From: Paludibacteraceae bacterium
GTDB taxonomy: Bacteria > Bacteroidota > Bacteroidia > Bacteroidales > Paludibacteraceae
Length of the DNA: 64,000 nt
NCBI GenBank assembly: GCA_017547145.1
Contig: JAFYQJ010000009.1
Coordinates: 20,920 to 84,919, forward strand
Direction of reading: 5' to 3'
Part shown: one piece after another, positions 29,652 to 40,640 of the stretch
Layout of the letters: every line of letters begins with the position of its first letter
How positions within the stretch are numbered: position 1 is the first letter of the stretch
Translations under genes and position numbers: made by a program
The notes under the pieces: model-generated
Database searches by the model: none
Told to the model about the DNA's origin: nothing
Seen by the model: only the letters and a program-made list of their open reading frames with translations

Positions 29652-30566
29652 ATGGCATATAAACCAACAAGGCCAAACCAATTAGGTATTTCTTCGCTAA
29701 AAAATATAGAGGTACGCCAGTTGGTAAATTATATTGACTGGAAGTTCTTTTTTCGGACGTGGCGTTTACTAGGAGATTATTCTTTTTTGATTTCGAATAA
29801 GTTGACGAAAGGGCAATGGTTGTGTAGATTTGACGATTTAGAACAAGAGCGAGCAAATCAAGTATTTGATTTGTGGAATGATGCACAATCTCTATTAAAT
29901 GAGTTGATTGCAAAAAAATCACTTCAAGTTAATGCTACTTTTGGACTATTTGAGGCAATGTCCGATGGAGAAAATATAATTGTAAAAAGTGAAGAAAATG
30001 TAATTTTACCTATGTTTCGTCAGCAGTACCTTGACGATGCGGAGTATTGTTTGTCGCTTGCAGATTTTGTTGCACAAGAAGATGATTATATTGGTTTGTT
30101 TGCTGTGGTTGTGCATTCAGAAGCTGTTGTCGCGGATGAGTATAAATCGTTGTTGAAACAATCTTTGTTGGATAGGCTTGCCGAAGCTACAACGGAATGG
30201 CTTCACGAACAAATTCGAAAAAAATACTGGGGGTTTGCAGCTAAAGAAGTTTTGACAATAGAGGATATGAAGCAGTCGCGATTTCAAGGGATTCGGCCAG
30301 CTGTTGGTTATCCTTCATTGCCAGACCAATCGCTTATCTTTAAAATAGGGGAAATATTGCCTTTGCAAGAAATAGGAATAGAGTTGACAGAAAATGGTGC
30401 TATGATACCTTCTTCTTCTATTTGTGGGATGGTGTTTGCTCATCCAAATTCACGTTATTTCCGTATAGGGCGTATCTCAAAAACACAGTTTAAAGATTAT
30501 GCAACAAGACGTGGGATATCTTGTGAAGAATTAGAAAGATTTGTTGGATTGGAGATTGTAGAATGA
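29652..30566 (+). CDS. Stand-alone methionine synthase (MetH) activation-domain protein
   Basis: A 304-residue protein matching only the C-terminal reactivation domain of cobalamin-dependent methionine synthase. YIDWKFFFRTWRLLG near the N-terminus, GIRPAVGYPSLPDQS (the AdoMet-binding RPAxGYP motif) and IGIELTENGAMIPSSS followed by GMVFAHPNSRYF are all recognisable. In full MetH this domain binds AdoMet and reductively remethylates inactive cob(II)alamin. Catalytic and cobalamin-binding modules are absent here. It starts 14 bases after rodA and overlaps the next gene, so it is transcribed with the elongasome. Whether it serves a separate methionine synthase is unknown. Confidence 0.85.
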   Translation: MAYKPTRPNQLGISSLKNIEVRQLVNYIDWKFFFRTWRLLGDYSFLISNKLTKGQWLCRFDDLEQERANQVFDLWNDAQSLLNELIAKKSLQVNATFGLFEAMSDGENIIVKSEENVILPMFRQQYLDDAEYCLSLADFVAQEDDYIGLFAVVVHSEAVVADEYKSLLKQSLLDRLAEATTEWLHEQIRKKYWGFAAKEVLTIEDMKQSRFQGIRPAVGYPSLPDQSLIFKIGEILPLQEIGIELTENGAMIPSSSICGMVFAHPNSRYFRIGRISKTQFKDYATRRGISCEELERFVGLEIVE

Positions 30567-33004
30567 TGCAAAAACGTTTCTTTTTTTCTTTAATTCTTTT
30601 CTTGTTAAGCTTTTCCCAGATTAAGGCTCAAGATATGATTGTGTTGGGTAAGGTCTATGATAGAAGAGATAGCCAACCCATTCGATCAGCAAATGTATGG
30701 ATAAAAGGATCTTCTTATGGTACAGAAACTAACGCAGAAGGATATTTTTTTATGCGAGTACCTTACAATGAAAAATATACTTTAGTGGTTTCTTGTATTG
30801 GATATAAAAGAAATGAGGTGTCTTTAACAAAAGAATTAGACCAATTTGTAGAAATCAAAATGCAAGAAGAAAGTTTGTTGTTGGATGAATTACTAGTACT
30901 CCCAGGAAAAAATCCAGCATTCTTTTTGATGAAACGTGTGAGAGAAAATAAAGCGTTCAACAATCCTGATTTTTTTTTAAATCGGCAAAGTGATGCGTTC
31001 GAAGTGACTGATTTTTATTTATTCAATATAAATAAAAAATGGATGCAACGTAAGTATTTGCGTGATATAGCCAATGGAGTTGTTGAAAATAATGATTCTT
31101 CTATACTTATTCCTTTGTATCATTTAGATGAAAAAAAACGTATTGTAGTTGATGCAGTGGGGAATATCTCTAAACAAGAATTTGATAAGAATGAAAAATC
31201 AGTGCAAGCTGTTGGAAATGAATCTTTTCAGTCATTGTTGCAAAATTATATTTCAGAAGTAAATTTCTATAAAAATAATATCGTATTGTTTGGGAGAAAT
31301 TTTATTAGCCCATTGTCTAATTCTGGTAATGTTTATTATCAATATTTTTTAGTAGACTCTTTAAATAATAATGATAAAAAGCAATATATCGTTCGTTTTC
31401 GCCCAAAAAATACAAAAGATTTGGCTTTTAAGGGCGAGATGGTAATTGATTCTTTAACAGCTGCCTTGGTCGATATTAAGGCACAAATGCCAACTTCTGC
31501 GAATATTAATTTTGTTAATGATATTGTATTGAATCATTCTTATGTTCAATATAAAGGGAAGTATGTACTTGCCGAAGAGAATAATCTTTTGACGTTTCGT
31601 ATGCGTTTAGATAAAAATACAAAAAAAGGAGTTTCTGCTTTATATAGGTATCGAGGGTTTTATGATAGTTATACTGCTATCGATAGTATAAGTAAAGATA
31701 CAGCTAATGTTATTTTACCTTCAGATTCGATAAATCGACAGATGCAGTTGGTAAGCGATAAGATTGATATTCTTAATAATTCTAAAGTACAAAAATTTGC
31801 TGCAGGGGCTATAGATTTGTTTCTTCATGGATATGTACATGCGTGGAAGTTTGATATCGGTCCATTGATAAATATCTATCGTTATAATAAATTGGAGGGA
31901 CATCGTTTGTCGTTTGGTTTGCGAACGGGGGAGGCAATGATGAAAAACTTTACCATCGGTGGATTTTTTGGATATGGTTTTGGCGATAAGCAGTGGAAAT
32001 ATGGAGGCGAGTTTCAAGCTCGATTTGGAGAAAAATACAAACATCGTATAGGGCTTTTTTTTAGTGATAATGTTGAGGAGTATGGTACGCAGACTTATGC
32101 TCAATATTTAAATGAAAATTGGGTGGGTGATGTATATAGTTTATTTACTTCTGTTCGTTTGAAATATCATGGTGACTTTGCACGTCGTAGACGTTATGAG
32201 GTTTGTTATAGGTACGAAGATAATCGTTTTGCCATTTCATCTAAAGCAAAGTATGAGCAATTGTTCTCTAACGATTATGTTCCATTGACACGTGCAGAGC
32301 AGGGGTACGAAACGGTAAATGTGGGCTCGATTTCTGTTGCAGCACGTTTAGCGTTTAAGCAACGTTATATAGATGGATTCTTTCATCGATATTATTTGTA
32401 TAATAACTTGCCTGTTGTTCATTTACAAATGGAATATGGTTGTTATTCGCTTAGTTCGATTGGTAGTAAGCAACTATCAAAAGGTGATTATATGAAATTT
32501 GTTGCATTTATGCGACATTCGTTCTCTCTATTGAGTGGTAGATTTAGGTATCGTGTGGAGGTGGGACATGTGGCAGGGCAGGTGCCTTGGACGTTGTTAG
32601 ATGTAACTCGAATAGGAGCAGGACTTTTGATTTCTGATACTCGATTTTGTTTTATGCAACCTATGGAGTTTATTTCCGATACATATGCATATGCAGGTTT
32701 TACATATTTTACTAAAGGATTGTTATTTAATTTAATCCCCGGTGTTAAAAAATTGAATTTGCGAGAAGTTGTTTCTGTTAACTGTGCAATGGGTGGAATT
32801 TTGAATCCTCATCATACCGATGTTTTGGATTTTCCTTCTTTGTCTTCTTCTGACAATTTGAATATCCCTTATGTAGAAGTAAGTGTCGGTATTGCTAATA
32901 TTATGCGTTTGTTGGCTGTTGAATCTGTTTGGCGAGTAACGCATCGCGACAACACTAATGCTGCCAAATGGGGTGTTAGACTTCGTTTTAATGTCGATTT
33001 TTAG
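30563..33004 (+). CDS. DUF5686/CarboxypepD-regulatory-like outer-membrane protein
   Basis: An 813-residue predicted outer-membrane protein. A signal peptide (residues 1-22, ending QIKAQ) is followed by a CarboxypepD-like beta domain (IRSANVWIKGSSYGTETNAEGYFF, core shown as GSSYGTETNAEGYF) with SCIGYKRNEV, then a long barrel-forming region ending in LRFNVDF. It lacks a plug domain, fitting the DUF5686 family instead of TonB receptors. Function is unknown. The start overlaps the MetH-like gene by four bases, making it the last gene of the mre operon. TAG is its stop. Confidence 0.8.
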   Translation: MMQKRFFFSLILFLLSFSQIKAQDMIVLGKVYDRRDSQPIRSANVWIKGSSYGTETNAEGYFFMRVPYNEKYTLVVSCIGYKRNEVSLTKELDQFVEIKMQEESLLLDELLVLPGKNPAFFLMKRVRENKAFNNPDFFLNRQSDAFEVTDFYLFNINKKWMQRKYLRDIANGVVENNDSSILIPLYHLDEKKRIVVDAVGNISKQEFDKNEKSVQAVGNESFQSLLQNYISEVNFYKNNIVLFGRNFISPLSNSGNVYYQYFLVDSLNNNDKKQYIVRFRPKNTKDLAFKGEMVIDSLTAALVDIKAQMPTSANINFVNDIVLNHSYVQYKGKYVLAEENNLLTFRMRLDKNTKKGVSALYRYRGFYDSYTAIDSISKDTANVILPSDSINRQMQLVSDKIDILNNSKVQKFAAGAIDLFLHGYVHAWKFDIGPLINIYRYNKLEGHRLSFGLRTGEAMMKNFTIGGFFGYGFGDKQWKYGGEFQARFGEKYKHRIGLFFSDNVEEYGTQTYAQYLNENWVGDVYSLFTSVRLKYHGDFARRRRYEVCYRYEDNRFAISSKAKYEQLFSNDYVPLTRAEQGYETVNVGSISVAARLAFKQRYIDGFFHRYYLYNNLPVVHLQMEYGCYSLSSIGSKQLSKGDYMKFVAFMRHSFSLLSGRFRYRVEVGHVAGQVPWTLLDVTRIGAGLLISDTRFCFMQPMEFISDTYAYAGFTYFTKGLLFNLIPGVKKLNLREVVSVNCAMGGILNPHHTDVLDFPSLSSSDNLNIPYVEVSVGIANIMRLLAVESVWRVTHRDNTNAAKWGVRLRFNVDF

Positions 33005-33064
33005 CTCGTAGATAATTCAACTCCTCTCTTTTTTTATTCTGTTTTAAAATAAAAATATTTTTAC

Positions 33065-33096
33065 TTGTTTTTTCTTAAAAAAAAGCATTATTTTTG
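33065..33096 (+). promoter_or_regulatory. Promoter for the Ig-like lipoprotein gene
   Basis: TTG at 33065-33067 and TATTTTTG at 33089-33096 are separated by 21 bases, close to the Bacteroidota pattern TTTG-N19-21-TAnnTTTG. Transcription would start near 33103, about 45 bases before the ATG. Confidence 0.6.
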
Positions 33097-33147
33097 CCAA
33101 CGTATATATTTTAGAAATAATAAAATTAAAATTATAAATTATTTTTT

Positions 33148-35001
33148 ATGAAAAAATTAATGCAAAAATTGTTGTGTGTTGTAATGGTTGCTTTTACAAC
33201 ATTCTTTATTGCTTGTGAACCTACATTTAGAGAAAATGTAGATGAAAACGATTCTTCAAGCATCGATTTTTACTCTCCAGAGTTTAAATTCGTTCTAAAA
33301 TCTCATCTTTGCTCAAAACAATTGTTAGCACAAGGTTCTGATGGTTCGATGACTTATTTAGACGGAGCAAAAGTATCTGAATTAGGACATTGGATGTTGT
33401 TAGACAACGTACTATATGGTACAGATACTATTTATGCTACATTCAATCCTGCAAATGATGCGTTGGTAGTAGATTGGGAAATAGCAGACCCTGAAGTTTT
33501 GGAAATTGTTGCTCAATCTGTAGAAGACAACTATATTGTTGTAAAAGCAAAAAAACTTGGTACTACAACAATTGAAGCTTCTATCAATAATAAGGCTCGC
33601 AAAGTGTCTATCAATACAACTGTTGTAGACGCTTATGCAACAGGTATGAAAGGGTATGATGGTAAAGCTGGTGAAACTGGTTATCTTGTAGAAAACTATA
33701 CGATTTTCGTAGAATCAGAAGATGACAATTCTTCAAGAAAGCAACAACGTGTTTGGATGAAAATTGAACAAGTCCCTGGTGCTGACGAAATGGTAGACGA
33801 TGGTAATGGTAATAAAGTGCCTGCTTCGAAAGCTCCAGTTATATGGTCTGTTAGCGAAGAAGGTATTGTTGATTTGGATGTGAGAGGCGAAAGTAATGAT
33901 ACTTGTATAATATTGCCTAAAGCAGAAGGTATGGTTACTGTGTTAGCTACTTGTCAATATCGTACAGTTCAAATCATTACAACAGTAAAATCAATGGAAG
34001 TGTTTACAGCAATTGATTCTTTGCAATTTACTGATAATGATGGTCAATTGTTTGATAAAATTTGGTTGAGTAGAGGTGCAGAAGCTTTTGTTAATGTCGC
34101 TTGTTTCCCAAGCAATGCATATGCTTCTTACAAAGATGGTTATACATGGGAATCAAAAAATGCAAGTGTAGCTCAAGTTGCAACAACTGGTAATGCTGGT
34201 ACTGACGAATTCTCTCGTAAAGTTGTAGGTGTTGCTGCTGGTGATGCTAAAATTGCGGTATCTTTGGGTATTGAAAGCAAAAAGGTTACACGCGAATTTG
34301 ATGTGAAAGTTTGTAATGCGGTTACTGCATTGTCTGTCAATGTAGGTGGCTCAACAGATAGACAAGAAGTTTCTGTAAGTAAAACAAAACAATTTAGTGC
34401 AGTAATAGACGATGCAGCGGCGGCAGCAGAATTTGGTTCTTTGTTAAGATGGAAAGTTGAAGCAAATCCGGGTGCTTGGAATGCGAGTGATGAAGTGTCT
34501 GATTATATGACAATAGATCCAATTACAGGTGTCCTTACAGCTAAAAAAGAAACTCCTGCTCTTAAGAGTTGTTTAGTTTATGCAGAATTAGAACATCCTA
34601 AATATCCAGGACATCCAACTAATCAAGAAACTGTTAAAAAGGTTTCAAACAAAATTCAATGTGTTGTTATTGCTGATGCAGTTAGTTTAGTGTTTAATCC
34701 AACATCTCTTGTATATACTTATTATCCGGGTGATGATTACACTGAAAATGCAGTGTTTAGTGATGGCTCTGGTAATAATTTGGTGATAAACGATAGTGAA
34801 TCAATGGGAGATATTTATAGAACAGCAGGAACTATAAATTGTAGTAATAATTATTATGTAACTTATGGAGCTTATTCGTTCCGTAGTGGTACAATCACTG
34901 TGGTAGATAACGGTGATGGAACTTATACTTATACGTTTAACTTGACTTCGTCTCAAGCTACGCTTACGGGTTCTGCTACTATTACACCTACTGTACAATA
35001 A
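33148..35001 (+). CDS. Lipoprotein with bacterial Ig-like (BIG2-type) domains
   Basis: A 617-residue predicted lipoprotein. The lipobox FFIAC puts the lipidated cysteine at residue 23. Two BIG2-like beta domains can be traced: VDWEIADPEVLEIV with LGTTTIEASINNKARKVSI, and YTWESKNASVAQV with AAGDAKIAVSL. The C-terminal 100 residues form a different, Tyr/Thr-rich beta domain. Such proteins are surface or periplasmic adhesion or binding modules, but no ligand can be named. It has its own promoter and a strong terminator, so it is a single-gene unit. Confidence 0.75.
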   Translation: MKKLMQKLLCVVMVAFTTFFIACEPTFRENVDENDSSSIDFYSPEFKFVLKSHLCSKQLLAQGSDGSMTYLDGAKVSELGHWMLLDNVLYGTDTIYATFNPANDALVVDWEIADPEVLEIVAQSVEDNYIVVKAKKLGTTTIEASINNKARKVSINTTVVDAYATGMKGYDGKAGETGYLVENYTIFVESEDDNSSRKQQRVWMKIEQVPGADEMVDDGNGNKVPASKAPVIWSVSEEGIVDLDVRGESNDTCIILPKAEGMVTVLATCQYRTVQIITTVKSMEVFTAIDSLQFTDNDGQLFDKIWLSRGAEAFVNVACFPSNAYASYKDGYTWESKNASVAQVATTGNAGTDEFSRKVVGVAAGDAKIAVSLGIESKKVTREFDVKVCNAVTALSVNVGGSTDRQEVSVSKTKQFSAVIDDAAAAAEFGSLLRWKVEANPGAWNASDEVSDYMTIDPITGVLTAKKETPALKSCLVYAELEHPKYPGHPTNQETVKKVSNKIQCVVIADAVSLVFNPTSLVYTYYPGDDYTENAVFSDGSGNNLVINDSESMGDIYRTAGTINCSNNYYVTYGAYSFRSGTITVVDNGDGTYTYTFNLTSSQATLTGSATITPTVQ

Positions 35002-35016
35002 TTAGAAAAAATATAT

Positions 35017-35054
35017 AAAAAAGAAGAGTTGCTTAAGGCAACTCTTCTTTTTTA
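35017..35054 (+). terminator. Rho-independent terminator after the Ig-like lipoprotein gene
   Basis: A 12-bp perfect stem, AAGAAGAGTTGC (35021-35032) with its complement (35038-35049), a 5-base loop and a T run. Poly-A on the other side could make it bidirectional. Confidence 0.88.
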
Positions 35055-35067
35055 TTGTCAAAAATAG

Positions 35068-35101
35068 TTGTGTGTAGTTTTTAATAAAATGCGTATTTTT
35101 G
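35068..35101 (+). promoter_or_regulatory. Promoter for the suf operon
   Basis: TTG at 35068-35070 and TATTTTTG at 35094-35101 are spaced by 23 bases, a slightly long version of the Bacteroidota promoter. The start site would be about 35108, giving a leader of roughly 15 bases before the sufS ATG at 35123. No IscR-like operator is evident. Confidence 0.5.
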
Positions 35102-35122
35102 TATTTTATATATATAGCGAAA

Positions 35123-36340
35123 ATGGATTTTGATGTAGAAAAGAGAAGAGAAGATTTTCCGTTGCTTGCTCGTCAGGTGTATGGTCGTCGATTAGTTTAT
35201 TTAGATAATGCTGCAACTACTCAAAAACCTAATATCGTGTTGAAAACGATAGAAGATGGGTATCGTTTTCGAAATGCAAATATTCATCGAGGTGTTCATC
35301 TTTTGAGTCAAGAGGCAACAGAAATGCATGAGGTTGCACGACAACAAGTAGCCTCATTCTTAAATGCAAGTTCGTCCGATGAAATCATTTTTACCCGTGG
35401 TACAACAGAGTCGATAAATCTTGTGGCATTCTCTTTTGGAGAATCGTTTTGCCGAGCGGGTGATGAAATTGTTGTTTCGCAAATGGAACATCACTCAAAT
35501 ATTGTTCCATGGCAACTTTTAGCGGAGCGAAAAAAATTACGTTTGCGTGTTATTCCTATGGATGATAATGGAGAATTGTTGTTGGAGGAATATCGAAATA
35601 TGTTAAATGAGCATACGCGTTTGGTGGCTATTACACATGTTTCAAATGTGCTTGGTACTATAAATCCTATCAAGGAAATAGTAGAAATTGCTCATAGTGC
35701 AGGTGTAAAGGTGTTGGTTGATGGAGCTCAAGCTGTAGCACATCTTCCTGTTGATGTACAAAGTTTGGATGTGGATTTTTATGCTTTTTCTGGTCATAAA
35801 ATTTATGCACCAACAGGCATAGGAGTGTTGTATGGGAAACGCGAATTGTTAGAGAAAATGCCTCCATATCAAGGCGGGGGTGAAATGATAAAAAAAGTAA
35901 CATTTGAGCAAACAATATTCAACGAACTACCATATAAATTCGAAGCAGGGACTCCTGATTTTATTTCGTCTACAGCATTGGCAGAGTCTCTACGTTATGT
36001 GTTGAATGTGGGTTGGGAATCTATCATCACCTACGAAGATGAGTTGTTGGATTATGCTACGAAGCGTTTGCTTGAAATTGATGGTGTGCGAATATTTGGG
36101 AATGCTACTAAAAAAAGTGGAGTCCTATCTTTCCTCGTTCGCGATATTCATCCTTACGATTTGGGTATGATGCTTGATAAATTAGGAATTGCACTTCGGA
36201 CAGGTCATCATTGTGCAGAGCCGTTAATCGATAGGTTGGGTGTGCAGGGAACTATAAGAGCTTCGTTTGCGTTGTATAATACAAAAGAAGAAATAGATAT
36301 TTTTATTAATGCGTTGAAGCGTGTAATTGCATTTTTTTAA
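35123..36340 (+). CDS. sufS: Cysteine desulfurase SufS
   Basis: A 405-residue class II cysteine desulfurase that takes sulfur from cysteine for Fe-S cluster assembly, using PLP. Visible motifs: [11 protein letters not shown] near the N-terminus, [10 protein letters not shown], the PLP-lysine block [17 protein letters not shown], and the catalytic cysteine in [11 protein letters not shown] choose the ATG at 35123 ([15 protein letters not shown]), because the longer frame from 35099 overlaps the promoter. It is the first gene of the suf operon, which is unusual as sufS commonly lies last. Confidence 0.96.
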   Translation: MDFDVEKRREDFPLLARQVYGRRLVYLDNAATTQKPNIVLKTIEDGYRFRNANIHRGVHLLSQEATEMHEVARQQVASFLNASSSDEIIFTRGTTESINLVAFSFGESFCRAGDEIVVSQMEHHSNIVPWQLLAERKKLRLRVIPMDDNGELLLEEYRNMLNEHTRLVAITHVSNVLGTINPIKEIVEIAHSAGVKVLVDGAQAVAHLPVDVQSLDVDFYAFSGHKIYAPTGIGVLYGKRELLEKMPPYQGGGEMIKKVTFEQTIFNELPYKFEAGTPDFISSTALAESLRYVLNVGWESIITYEDELLDYATKRLLEIDGVRIFGNATKKSGVLSFLVRDIHPYDLGMMLDKLGIALRTGHHCAEPLIDRLGVQGTIRASFALYNTKEEIDIFINALKRVIAFF

Positions 36341-36342
36341 AA

Positions 36343-37770
36343 ATGGATTTTAAGAATATTACAGAAAAAGATTATAAATATGGTTTCTCAACAGATATAG
36401 AAACCGAGACAATACCAAAAGGTTTAAATGAAGATATTGTTCGTTTGATTTCTGCTAAAAAAAATGAGCCTGAATGGTTGCTTGATTTTAGATTGAAATC
36501 TTTTCGACATTGGTTGATGCTTGATATGCCAACGTGGGCTCATTTGGATATTCCTGAAATAGATTATCAAAATATAGCTTATTATGCTGCACCTCGAAAA
36601 AATACTCCAAAATCGTTGGACGAGGTAGACCCCGAATTGATTAAAACTTTCGAGAAACTTGGTATACCACTCGAAGAGCAAAAAGCATTGTCGGGAGTAG
36701 CTATTGATGCTGTAATGGACAGTGTAAGTGTAAAGACGACATTTCGTGAGACACTAGCTGAAAAAGGAATTATATTTTGTTCGATAAGTGAAGCTGTAAA
36801 AGATTATCCTGATTTGGTAAGAGAATATTTAGGATCGGTAGTTCCTTATGCTGATAACTTTTTTGCAGCATTGAATAGTGCTGTTTTTTCGGATGGCTCT
36901 TTTGTATATATACCGAAAGGAGTTCGTTGCCCAATGGAATTATCAACTTATTTCCGTATCAACGCAGCTCAAACAGGTCAATTTGAGCGTACGCTTATTG
37001 TTTGTGATGACGATTCATATGTTTCTTATCTTGAGGGTTGTACGGCACCAATGCGTGACGAAAATCAGTTGCACGCTGCTATAGTAGAAATTGTTGTGAT
37101 GAACAATGCGGAAGTGAAATACTCTACGGTTCAGAATTGGTATCCTGGTGATAAAGAAGGCAAGGGTGGCATTTATAACTTTGTTACAAAACGTGCGATT
37201 TGCAAGGGTAATAACTCCAAGATATCATGGACTCAAGTAGAGACGGGTTCAGCTATTACATGGAAATATCCAAGTTGTATTTTAAAAGGAGATAATAGTG
37301 TTGGAGAATTTTATTCAGTTGCTGTAACAAACAATTATCAGCAAGCTGATACGGGTACTAAAATGATTCATTTAGGTCGTAATTCACGAAGTCATATTGT
37401 ATCAAAAGGTATCTCGGCGGGAAAAAGTCAAAATTCATATCGTGGTTTAGTAAAAGTTGCAAAAAATGCCGATGGTGTTCGTAATTTTTCGCAATGCGAT
37501 AGTTTGTTGCTAGGTGATAAATGTGGAGCACATACATTTCCTTTTATGGATATTCAAAATGATTCTGCTATTGTTGAACACGAAGCAACTACAAGTAAAA
37601 TTAGTGAGGATCAACTTTTTTATTGTAATCAACGAGGAATTGGTACCGAAGATGCAATAGGTTTAATTGTTAATGGTTATGCAAAAGAGGTACTTAATAA
37701 ATTGCCAATGGAGTTTGCTGTAGAGGCACAAAAACTTTTACAGATTTCTTTAGAAAATAGTGTGGGGTAG
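36343..37770 (+). CDS. sufB: Fe-S cluster assembly scaffold SufB
   Basis: A 475-residue SufB. Family blocks include [16 protein letters not shown], FIPxG-type [19 protein letters not shown], and the C-terminal [20 protein letters not shown]. With SufC and SufD it forms the SufBC2D scaffold on which clusters are built. It starts 2 bases after sufS and is separated from sufC by an inserted pnuC. Confidence 0.97.
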   Translation: MDFKNITEKDYKYGFSTDIETETIPKGLNEDIVRLISAKKNEPEWLLDFRLKSFRHWLMLDMPTWAHLDIPEIDYQNIAYYAAPRKNTPKSLDEVDPELIKTFEKLGIPLEEQKALSGVAIDAVMDSVSVKTTFRETLAEKGIIFCSISEAVKDYPDLVREYLGSVVPYADNFFAALNSAVFSDGSFVYIPKGVRCPMELSTYFRINAAQTGQFERTLIVCDDDSYVSYLEGCTAPMRDENQLHAAIVEIVVMNNAEVKYSTVQNWYPGDKEGKGGIYNFVTKRAICKGNNSKISWTQVETGSAITWKYPSCILKGDNSVGEFYSVAVTNNYQQADTGTKMIHLGRNSRSHIVSKGISAGKSQNSYRGLVKVAKNADGVRNFSQCDSLLLGDKCGAHTFPFMDIQNDSAIVEHEATTSKISEDQLFYCNQRGIGTEDAIGLIVNGYAKEVLNKLPMEFAVEAQKLLQISLENSVG

Positions 37771-37780
37771 TTTTTAGAGA

Positions 37781-38437
37781 ATGTCTTTTTTCAATATAAA
37801 TAATGTGATTTTTACCATTTTGGGTTACGACTTAAGTAGCTTGGAGTTGCTTGGATTTATAACGGGAATTGTTGCTATTTATTTAGCTAGTTGTGGGAGG
37901 GTATTGAATTTTGTTGTTGGTTTATTAAATTGTATTATTTATTTCGCTATTTTCTTCCAAGCCAACCTTTATTCAATGATGTTGTTACAATTGATTTTTG
38001 TGGGGATAAATGTTTATGGGATTTTAAAATGGACAATGCCTATTTCGAATGATAATAAAATAGAAAAAATAAAAATAACAAAACTATCACCTTTTTATTG
38101 TGTTTTGGGAATAGTATTGACAATATTAGCAGGATTTGTTTGGGGAGGTTGTGTTGTTTATTTGGAGCAAAAGATGCCCGGATATATTCAAAAGCCCGTA
38201 TATCCGTTGTTAGACGCAATGCTTTTGATGGGCAATATTTTTGGACAGTTGCTACTCGCAATGAAAAAAATAGAAAACTGGTATGTTTGGATTGTTGTCA
38301 ATGTACTTAGTGTTGTTTTATGGGCGGTTTTGGATATGAAATTGACGGCTATTTTGTATTTTGTGTATCTTGTAATAGCAATAGATGCATTGAGAAAATG
38401 GAATAGACAAATGATTTTAGAAAATAATAAAAATTAA
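37781..38437 (+). CDS. pnuC: PnuC-family vitamin (nicotinamide riboside) transporter inside the suf operon
   Basis: A 218-residue membrane protein with about seven membrane segments. ELLGFITGIVAIYLASCGRV, LNFVVGLLNCIIYFAIFF and the C-terminal NWYVWIVVNVLSVVLW match PnuC, a facilitated transporter for nicotinamide riboside in many bacteria and for other vitamins such as thiamine in relatives. It lies 10 bases after sufB and 6 before sufC, so it must be on the suf transcript. Substrate cannot be fixed from sequence. Confidence 0.85.
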   Translation: MSFFNINNVIFTILGYDLSSLELLGFITGIVAIYLASCGRVLNFVVGLLNCIIYFAIFFQANLYSMMLLQLIFVGINVYGILKWTMPISNDNKIEKIKITKLSPFYCVLGIVLTILAGFVWGGCVVYLEQKMPGYIQKPVYPLLDAMLLMGNIFGQLLLAMKKIENWYVWIVVNVLSVVLWAVLDMKLTAILYFVYLVIAIDALRKWNRQMILENNKN

Positions 38438-38443
38438 ATATAT

Positions 38444-39199
38444 ATGCTTGAAATTAGAGATTTGCATGCCGAAATAAATGGGAAAGAGATACTTAAAGGT
38501 GTTAATTTAACTATAAACAAAGGAGAAGTACATGCTTTGATGGGACCAAATGGTGCAGGGAAATCGACATTGTCTTCTGTACTTACAGGACATCCTGCTT
38601 ACAAAGTAACAAAGGGAACTATTTTTTTTAATGGAAAAGATTTGTTGCAATTGACTCCAGAGGAGCGTGCTAGCGAAGGTGTATTTTTGAGTTTTCAATA
38701 TCCCGTTGAAATACCAGGAGTTAGTATGGTGAATTTTATGCGAACAGCTATCAATGAGCAACGAAAATATCGAGGCGAAGTACCTCTGTCGGCTTCTGAT
38801 TTTTTGCGTTTGATGCGTGAGAAAAAAGAGTTTGTAGAGATGGATAGTAAGTTAACTAATCGCTCGGTGAATGAAGGATTTTCGGGTGGAGAAAAAAAAC
38901 GTAACGAGATATTTCAAATGGCGATGTTGGAACCCAAATTATCGATATTAGACGAAACAGATTCTGGTTTAGATATTGATGCCTTGCGAATTGTAGCATC
39001 GGGCGTTAATAAATTGAAAACAAAAGAAAATGCGAGCATTGTGATAACTCATTACCAACGCTTATTGGATTATATTGTGCCTGATTATGTACATATCTTG
39101 TTTAATGGAAAAATTGTAAAGACAGGTACTAAAGAGTTAGCTTTAGAGTTAGAAGAGAAGGGTTACGATTGGATAAAAAAAGAATTAGTTATAGAATGA
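38444..39199 (+). CDS. sufC: Fe-S assembly ATPase SufC
   Basis: A 251-residue ABC-type ATPase of the SufBC2D complex. Walker A is GPNGAGKST, the signature [11 protein letters not shown], and Walker [15 protein letters not shown], the latter being a SufC hallmark. ATP binding by SufC drives structural change in SufB/SufD during cluster assembly. Its stop overlaps the sufD start. Confidence 0.97.
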   Translation: MLEIRDLHAEINGKEILKGVNLTINKGEVHALMGPNGAGKSTLSSVLTGHPAYKVTKGTIFFNGKDLLQLTPEERASEGVFLSFQYPVEIPGVSMVNFMRTAINEQRKYRGEVPLSASDFLRLMREKKEFVEMDSKLTNRSVNEGFSGGEKKRNEIFQMAMLEPKLSILDETDSGLDIDALRIVASGVNKLKTKENASIVITHYQRLLDYIVPDYVHILFNGKIVKTGTKELALELEEKGYDWIKKELVIE

Positions 39200-40533
39200 A
39201 AAATAATCAATTTCTTTCTTTTTTTGAGGAATATAAATCGCAAATTGAGAAGAATTCTAATGCGATTTTAAATTCTTTTCGTGACGAGGCTTTTAGGGCA
39301 TTTTCTCGGTTAGGATTTTCATCGAAGGATGCTGATTATTATCGTTTTATAGATTTACCGACGTTGTTTAATGCTGATTACGGTGTTAATGTGAATTGTT
39401 TGCAGCCTACCTTTAATCCTTACCAAAAATTTCATTGTGATGTACCAGGTATTAACTCATGGCTTTACTATGTAGTGAATGATATTTTTGTGGATCCTTT
39501 GACTTCGGATTTGCCCGAGGGCGTTATAATTTGTGGACTTAAACAAGCAGCTGAACGTTGTCCTGAATTGCTGAAACAGTATTATGGTAAATCGGTAAAA
39601 ATGGAAAATGATGGCGTACTTGCTTTTAATATGTCTTTTGCTCAAGATGGATTTTTTATGTACATACCAGAGGGTGTTGTTGTTGAAAAACCAATTCAGT
39701 TAGTAAATATTCTAACTGGCAATCGTCCTTTGTTGGCTACTACGCATAATGTGATAATTCTCGAAAAAGGTGCAAAAGCAAATTTAGTGGTTTGTGATCA
39801 TTCTTTGGATAAACATGTTGATTTGTTGGCGAATAGGATTACGGAAGTGTTTGTTGCGGAGGGTGTTGAATATGATCATTATAAAGTAGAAAGTACAACG
39901 CCTTCTACAAAAAATATTTCTACGTTGCTGATGAATCAAGCGGAAAAATCGAGTGTGGTTACAAATATAATAACCTTGCATAATGGAATTACGAGAAATA
40001 ATATTGAAGTAAATCTTTGTGGAGAAGATGCTAAAACTACACTTTCTGGAATGTTTATTGGTGGCGAAAATCAATATTCCGATAATGCAACATCTATTTC
40101 GCATTATGCTCCTCGATGTACAAGTAAAGAGTTGTTTAAGTATATTTTAGAAGATAATTCAAAAGGGAATTTCTTGGGACGTATACATGTGGCAGAAGGA
40201 GCTTTAAAAACTGAAGCATACCAAACAAATCGTAATATTTGTTTGACAAAGAATGCACGTATGTATACCAAGCCTCAATTAGAGATTTATAACGACGATG
40301 TTAAATGTAGTCATGGAGCTACAGTAGGGCAACTTGATGATAATGCTATGTTTTATATGCGTTCACGTGGTATCCCCGAAAAAGAGGCTCGTCTATTACT
40401 GATGTCTGCTTTTGCAACTGATGTGTTGGATAATATAAGAATTGAAAGTTTAAAAGATAGAATTCGCTTGTTGGTAGATAAGCGATTGCGGGGAAATGGT
40501 TCGCATTGCGAAGGGTGTGTTATCTGTAAATAA
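39196..40533 (+). CDS. sufD: Fe-S cluster assembly protein SufD
   Basis: A 445-residue SufD, partner of SufB. Recognisable blocks are [40 protein letters not shown] and [20 protein letters not shown] near the C-terminus; the tail ends [10 protein letters not shown] start it at 39196, where the ATG overlaps the sufC TGA (ATGA), rather than at 39169 inside sufC. It is the last suf gene. Confidence 0.96.
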   Translation: MKNNQFLSFFEEYKSQIEKNSNAILNSFRDEAFRAFSRLGFSSKDADYYRFIDLPTLFNADYGVNVNCLQPTFNPYQKFHCDVPGINSWLYYVVNDIFVDPLTSDLPEGVIICGLKQAAERCPELLKQYYGKSVKMENDGVLAFNMSFAQDGFFMYIPEGVVVEKPIQLVNILTGNRPLLATTHNVIILEKGAKANLVVCDHSLDKHVDLLANRITEVFVAEGVEYDHYKVESTTPSTKNISTLLMNQAEKSSVVTNIITLHNGITRNNIEVNLCGEDAKTTLSGMFIGGENQYSDNATSISHYAPRCTSKELFKYILEDNSKGNFLGRIHVAEGALKTEAYQTNRNICLTKNARMYTKPQLEIYNDDVKCSHGATVGQLDDNAMFYMRSRGIPEKEARLLLMSAFATDVLDNIRIESLKDRIRLLVDKRLRGNGSHCEGCVICK

Positions 40534-40541
40534 AAAAAGGT

Positions 40542-40640
40542 TGAGATACATTTAGGCGATGGATTAAGAAAGACCAACTACTCAACCCTGCGGCTGTACG
40601 CTATATCTGTGAGAAGTATGTAATTGAGGTGAGAGAATAA
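40542..40640 (+). pseudogene. Possible remnant of a coding sequence after sufD
   Basis: A short open stretch in one frame ends ...NPAAVRYICEKYVIEVRE before a TAA at 40638-40640. It has no start codon, and its composition looks like protein-coding DNA more than spacer. It may be the tail of a lost gene. I do not recognise the family. Confidence 0.25.
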
